DNA of 8,222 bases, taken from an uncultured Spartobacteria bacterium (lineage in GTDB: Bacteria > Verrucomicrobiota > Verrucomicrobiia > Chthoniobacterales > Terrimicrobiaceae). Below, in pieces: positions 5,527-8,222 of this stretch (position 1 is its first letter; each line of letters opens with the position of its first letter). Both the position numbers and the translations under genes were made by a program. Below the pieces are notes generated by a model. That model was not told where the DNA came from, did not search any database, and saw nothing but the letters and a program-made list of their open reading frames with translations. The stretch lies in contig CAIWSO010000457.1 in NCBI GenBank assembly GCA_903915315.1, positions 1-8,222 on the forward strand, in the 5' to 3' direction.

Positions 5527-6186
5527 TCAATTCACAATGCGAACAGGAGTTCCTGTAGGAGCATTCTCAAAAAAGCGCTGCGCGGCTCCCCTCGGCATGC
5601 GGATGCAACCGTGGGAGGCCGGATAACCCGGCAAGTGACCCGCGTGCATTCCCACACCGCCATGAACTCGCATAAAGAAAGGCATCGGGGCCCCTCGAAA
5701 TTTCGCTCCCGCTGGACATTTGTCTTTGGTCGCATCGACATTCGCCACGACCACTTCGCCTGCCGCATTCACATAATCGCCATAGAGACTCGAGACGTGG
5801 TTGCTGTTTTTTTCGATGATTTTAAAAGACCCCGCCGGCGTTTTGAATCCTTCTTTTCCCGTAGAAACTGGGGCAAGTCCAACTTCCTGACCATTTTTCA
5901 GAAATGTCGCCTTCTGCTGACCAAGATCAATAACGATGGAAGGTTTGCCTAAAACCCCATCCCCGCTCCAAGACCACTCGTTCCTGGGCCGAGTCTTGGG
6001 CGAGTCTTTCGCAGCCTTGGCGTCATCGTAAAAAATCTCGTTGTTCTCGCCGAGATAAGCTGTCGAATAAACCCCAAACCGCGATGGAGGAACCATGGGC
6101 GAAGGGGCACAGGCCGACACAAGCACGAAAGCGAGCAGCGAATACGCTCCGCGCCCGATGCACTGCTTCGTCCTACCCCAACTCAT
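5527..6186 (-). CDS. L,D-transpeptidase (YkuD domain) lipoprotein
   Basis: Predicted to cross-link peptidoglycan peptides (3-3 links) or attach a protein to the wall. The 219-residue product begins with a basic stretch, a hydrophobic segment (YSLLAFVLVSAC) and a lipobox VSAC with Cys26 as the lipidated residue, so it should be a membrane-anchored periplasmic lipoprotein. The YkuD catalytic domain runs from about 82 (PSIVIDLGQQKATFLKNGQ) to the end: TPAGSFKI (116-123), His181, and the signature SHGCIRMP (191-198) with catalytic Cys194 and neighbouring His192. No LysM, PG-binding or other accessory domain is present, which makes it a compact member; residues 27-80 are a probable linker. The start ATG at 6186 lies 17 bp after the carB stop; AGTAGG sits about 12 nt upstream, a rather distant ribosome site. 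Co-transcription with carB is likely but the functional link is not obvious. Confidence 0.92.
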   Translation of the reverse strand: MSWGRTKQCIGRGAYSLLAFVLVSACAPSPMVPPSRFGVYSTAYLGENNEIFYDDAKAAKDSPKTRPRNEWSWSGDGVLGKPSIVIDLGQQKATFLKNGQEVGLAPVSTGKEGFKTPAGSFKIIEKNSNHVSSLYGDYVNAAGEVVVANVDATKDKCPAGAKFRGAPMPFFMRVHGGVGMHAGHLPGYPASHGCIRMPRGAAQRFFENAPTGTPVRIVN

Positions 6187-6203
6187 TGGAATAATATACC
6201 TAC

Positions 6204-8222
6204 TCAGGCGTGATATTCCTGAATACTTTTCACTTGGTATCCGGATTTCAGCACCGCCCTCATAGCACCCACGCTGGCGCGCGCACCACGAAGGGTGGTC
6301 ATGGTGGACACACGGGCGGCGACCGCCGCACTACGAATGGCGATCTCGTCTTCTCTCGGAGCCCTTCCACTCGGAGTATTGACAATAAAATGCACGCTGC
6401 CGTTTTTAATGGCATCGACAACATTCGGCCTTCCTTCGCGGATTTTGAGCAAGACTGGGACGTTGAGTCCACCTTCAGCAAAGTATTTAGCCGTTCCAGA
6501 CGAGGCATGAACCTCATAACCCAAAGCGACCAAGTCGCGGGCCACTTCGAGAGCCGCCGCTTTATCGGAATCCTTCACACTGATAAAAACATTCCCCTTC
6601 AGCGGCAATGCGGGTTGCGCGGACATCTGACTCTTCGCGTAGGCGATGCCGGGATCGCTATCAATTCCCATCACCTCGCCGGTCGAACGCATTTCGGGCC
6701 CGAGAATGATGTCGAGTCCAGGGAACTTGATAAACGGGAAGACGGCTTCCTTCACGGAGTAGTAATCCGGAATGATTTCCTCGGTGAATCCGAGCTCGTC
6801 CAAGGTTTTTCCAGCCATCACCTTGGCTGCGAGCTTGGCCAATGGAACACCTGTGGCCTTGCTTACGAAAGGCACCGTGCGCGAAGCCCGGGGATTGACC
6901 TCCAGGATGTAAACGAGTTCGTCCTTAACGGCGAACTGGACATTCATGAGTCCCCGAACCTGCAACTCGATAGCCATGGCTTTCGTGGCTTTTTTAATCG
7001 TTTCTAGGACCTCTGGTGAAAGCGAGAAACTTGGAATCATGCAGGCGCTATCGCCTGAGTGAATGCCGGCTTGCTCGATGTGCTCCATCACCCCACCGAT
7101 CACACAAGTCTCACCGTCCGAAATGCAATCGACATCCACTTCGGTGGCGTCTTCGAGGAACCGATCGACCAGAACTGGGCGTTGCGGACTGGCCTCGACA
7201 GCCGTGCGGATGTAGCGACGGAGGTCGGCTTCGTCGTGAACGATCTCCATAGCGCGACCACCGAGAACAAAGGAGGGACGCACCAAAACAGGATATCCGA
7301 TCCGTGCTGCCACATCGACGGCTTCTTGCTCGTTGGTAGCGGTGCCACCCTTCGTTTGGCGAAGGCCAAGTTTATCCAGCATAGCAGAAAAATGTTTGCG
7401 GTCTTCCGCCATTTCGATGCTCCGAGGCTGTGTGCCAATGATCCGGCAACCATTCGCTTCGAGTCCCGCAGCCAGATTCAATGGGGTCTGACCACCGAAC
7501 TGCACAATCACGGCATCCGCCTTCTCGCGCTCGTAGATATTTAATACGTCCTCAAGCGTGAGCGGTTCGAAGTAAAGCTTGTCGCTGGTATCGTAATCCG
7601 TGGAAACGGTCTCGGGATTCGAGTTCACCATGATGGTTTCCCAGCCGAGTTCCTTGAGAGCAAAAGCGGCGTGAACACAGCAATAGTCGAACTCAATACC
7701 CTGACCGATACGGTTCGGACCACCGCCCAGAATGAGGACTTTTTTACGATCGCTCGCACGAGTTTCGTCCTCGTCGCCATAGCCTGAGTAATAATAAGGC
7801 GTAAAGGCTTCGAACTCGGCCGCGCACGTATCAACGAGACGATAAGCTGGAACGACACCGGCGGCCTTGCGGGCGGTGCGAACCTCGGGCTCGGTTGATT
7901 TTGTGAGGTGAGCGAGCTGACGGTCGGAAAAGCCAAACTTTTTGGCTCGGCGGAAATCAGCGCTTCCCAACGGGGCAGGCAATGCGGCGAGGCGCTTCTC
8001 CTCCACAATAATGAGGCGAATGTGCTCGAGAAACCAAGGATCGATCGCAGAAATATCATGCACCTCCTCGACGCTCAATCCGGCTAGGAACGCGTAACGG
8101 ATAAAGAAAATCCTCTCCGCGCAGGGAACGCGAAGTTTTTGACGAATGGTATCCAGATCGGGATTCGTATCCTTCCCATCAGCTCCGAGTCCGAAGCGGC
8201 CGATTTCCAAGGAACGAAGCGC
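6204..8222 (-). CDS. carB: Carbamoyl-phosphate synthase large subunit (partial, N-terminus off the right edge)
   Basis: Makes carbamoyl phosphate from bicarbonate, ammonia passed from CarA, and two ATP, feeding pyrimidine and arginine synthesis; cytosolic. The 672 codons visible are the C-terminal part of a protein of about 1070 residues. The frame stays open to the window edge and enters with ALRSLEIG, matching the end of the first ATP-grasp half. Then come the oligomerisation region (IDPWFLEHI, FSDRQLAHL), the carbamoyl-phosphate half (GGGPNRIGQGIEFDY, VNSNPETVSTDYD, QFGGQTPLNLA, VRPSFVLGGRAMEIV, MEHIEQAGIHSGDSAC, EVNPRASRTVPFVSK) and the C-terminal MGS-like allosteric domain (from about KGNVFISVKDSDK; SSGTAKYF, KIREGRPNVVDAIKNG, IVNTPSGR). 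Catalytic and ATP-site motifs look intact. The MGS domain is complete, so regulation by UMP or ornithine as in E. coli is possible. The L,D-transpeptidase gene follows 17 bp downstream. Confidence 0.97.
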   Translation of the reverse strand, partial: ALRSLEIGRFGLGADGKDTNPDLDTIRQKLRVPCAERIFFIRYAFLAGLSVEEVHDISAIDPWFLEHIRLIIVEEKRLAALPAPLGSADFRRAKKFGFSDRQLAHLTKSTEPEVRTARKAAGVVPAYRLVDTCAAEFEAFTPYYYSGYGDEDETRASDRKKVLILGGGPNRIGQGIEFDYCCVHAAFALKELGWETIMVNSNPETVSTDYDTSDKLYFEPLTLEDVLNIYEREKADAVIVQFGGQTPLNLAAGLEANGCRIIGTQPRSIEMAEDRKHFSAMLDKLGLRQTKGGTATNEQEAVDVAARIGYPVLVRPSFVLGGRAMEIVHDEADLRRYIRTAVEASPQRPVLVDRFLEDATEVDVDCISDGETCVIGGVMEHIEQAGIHSGDSACMIPSFSLSPEVLETIKKATKAMAIELQVRGLMNVQFAVKDELVYILEVNPRASRTVPFVSKATGVPLAKLAAKVMAGKTLDELGFTEEIIPDYYSVKEAVFPFIKFPGLDIILGPEMRSTGEVMGIDSDPGIAYAKSQMSAQPALPLKGNVFISVKDSDKAAALEVARDLVALGYEVHASSGTAKYFAEGGLNVPVLLKIREGRPNVVDAIKNGSVHFIVNTPSGRAPREDEIAIRSAAVAARVSTMTTLRGARASVGAMRAVLKSGYQVKSIQEYHA

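Noticed and set aside
5248..5952. 234-codon plus-strand open frame
   Set aside because: Antisense to the L,D-transpeptidase and the exported protein; its composition is rich in Arg, His and Ser as expected for a shadow frame and no motif is seen.
6210..7007. 265-codon plus-strand open frame
   Set aside because: Antisense to the conserved carB coding sequence; no family motif and shadow-like composition.

Overview
The window reads as ordinary chromosome from a moderately GC-rich Gram-negative bacterium. Type II secretion pseudopilins, a lipoprotein with a lipobox and an outer-envelope style L,D-transpeptidase point to a diderm. The mix of protein styles (GspG ending in a short Asp-rich tail, all three pseudopilins carrying TLFE, an AroF-type DAHP synthase) would suit the Verrucomicrobiota/PVC group. 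That assignment is an inference from sequence style and was not tested by any search. There is no transposase, integrase, tRNA, rRNA or CRISPR array, so nothing marks it as a mobile island.

Layout, left to right. (1) Positions 1-1083, minus strand: three overlapping pseudopilin genes read gspG, gspH, gspI and run off the left edge. (2) Positions 1084-1189: a divergent control region. Its plus strand carries a strong Shine-Dalgarno and a 10-codon open frame (MRKSPQHWFA) with adjacent Trp and Phe codons, directly upstream of a DAHP synthase gene. (3) Positions 1190-2871, plus strand: an AroF-type DAHP synthase, then a DEDDh 3'-5' exonuclease that probably starts at a TTG overlapping the synthase stop codon. 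(4) Positions 2810-3388, minus strand: 5-formyltetrahydrofolate cyclo-ligase, whose 3' end overlaps the exonuclease gene by 62 bp, with a perfect 9-bp inverted repeat inside the overlap. (5) Positions 3406-4329, plus strand: a metallo-beta-lactamase-fold hydrolase resembling NAPE-PLD, divergent from the cyclo-ligase. (6) Positions 4336-8222, minus strand, in reading order: the C-terminal two thirds of carB, an L,D-transpeptidase lipoprotein, and an exported protein of unknown function. Close spacing suggests these three are co-transcribed.

Functionally the window mixes housekeeping metabolism (entry to the shikimate pathway, carbamoyl phosphate, folate repair) with envelope work (type II secretion pseudopilus, peptidoglycan cross-linking, an exported beta-rich protein). 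The most interesting candidate is the aromatic leader-peptide arrangement before the DAHP synthase. It looks like a possible attenuator or translational switch, because the same pyrimidine tract can pair with either of two Shine-Dalgarno sequences. Everything else is recognisable or conventional, apart from smaller oddities noted in the findings.
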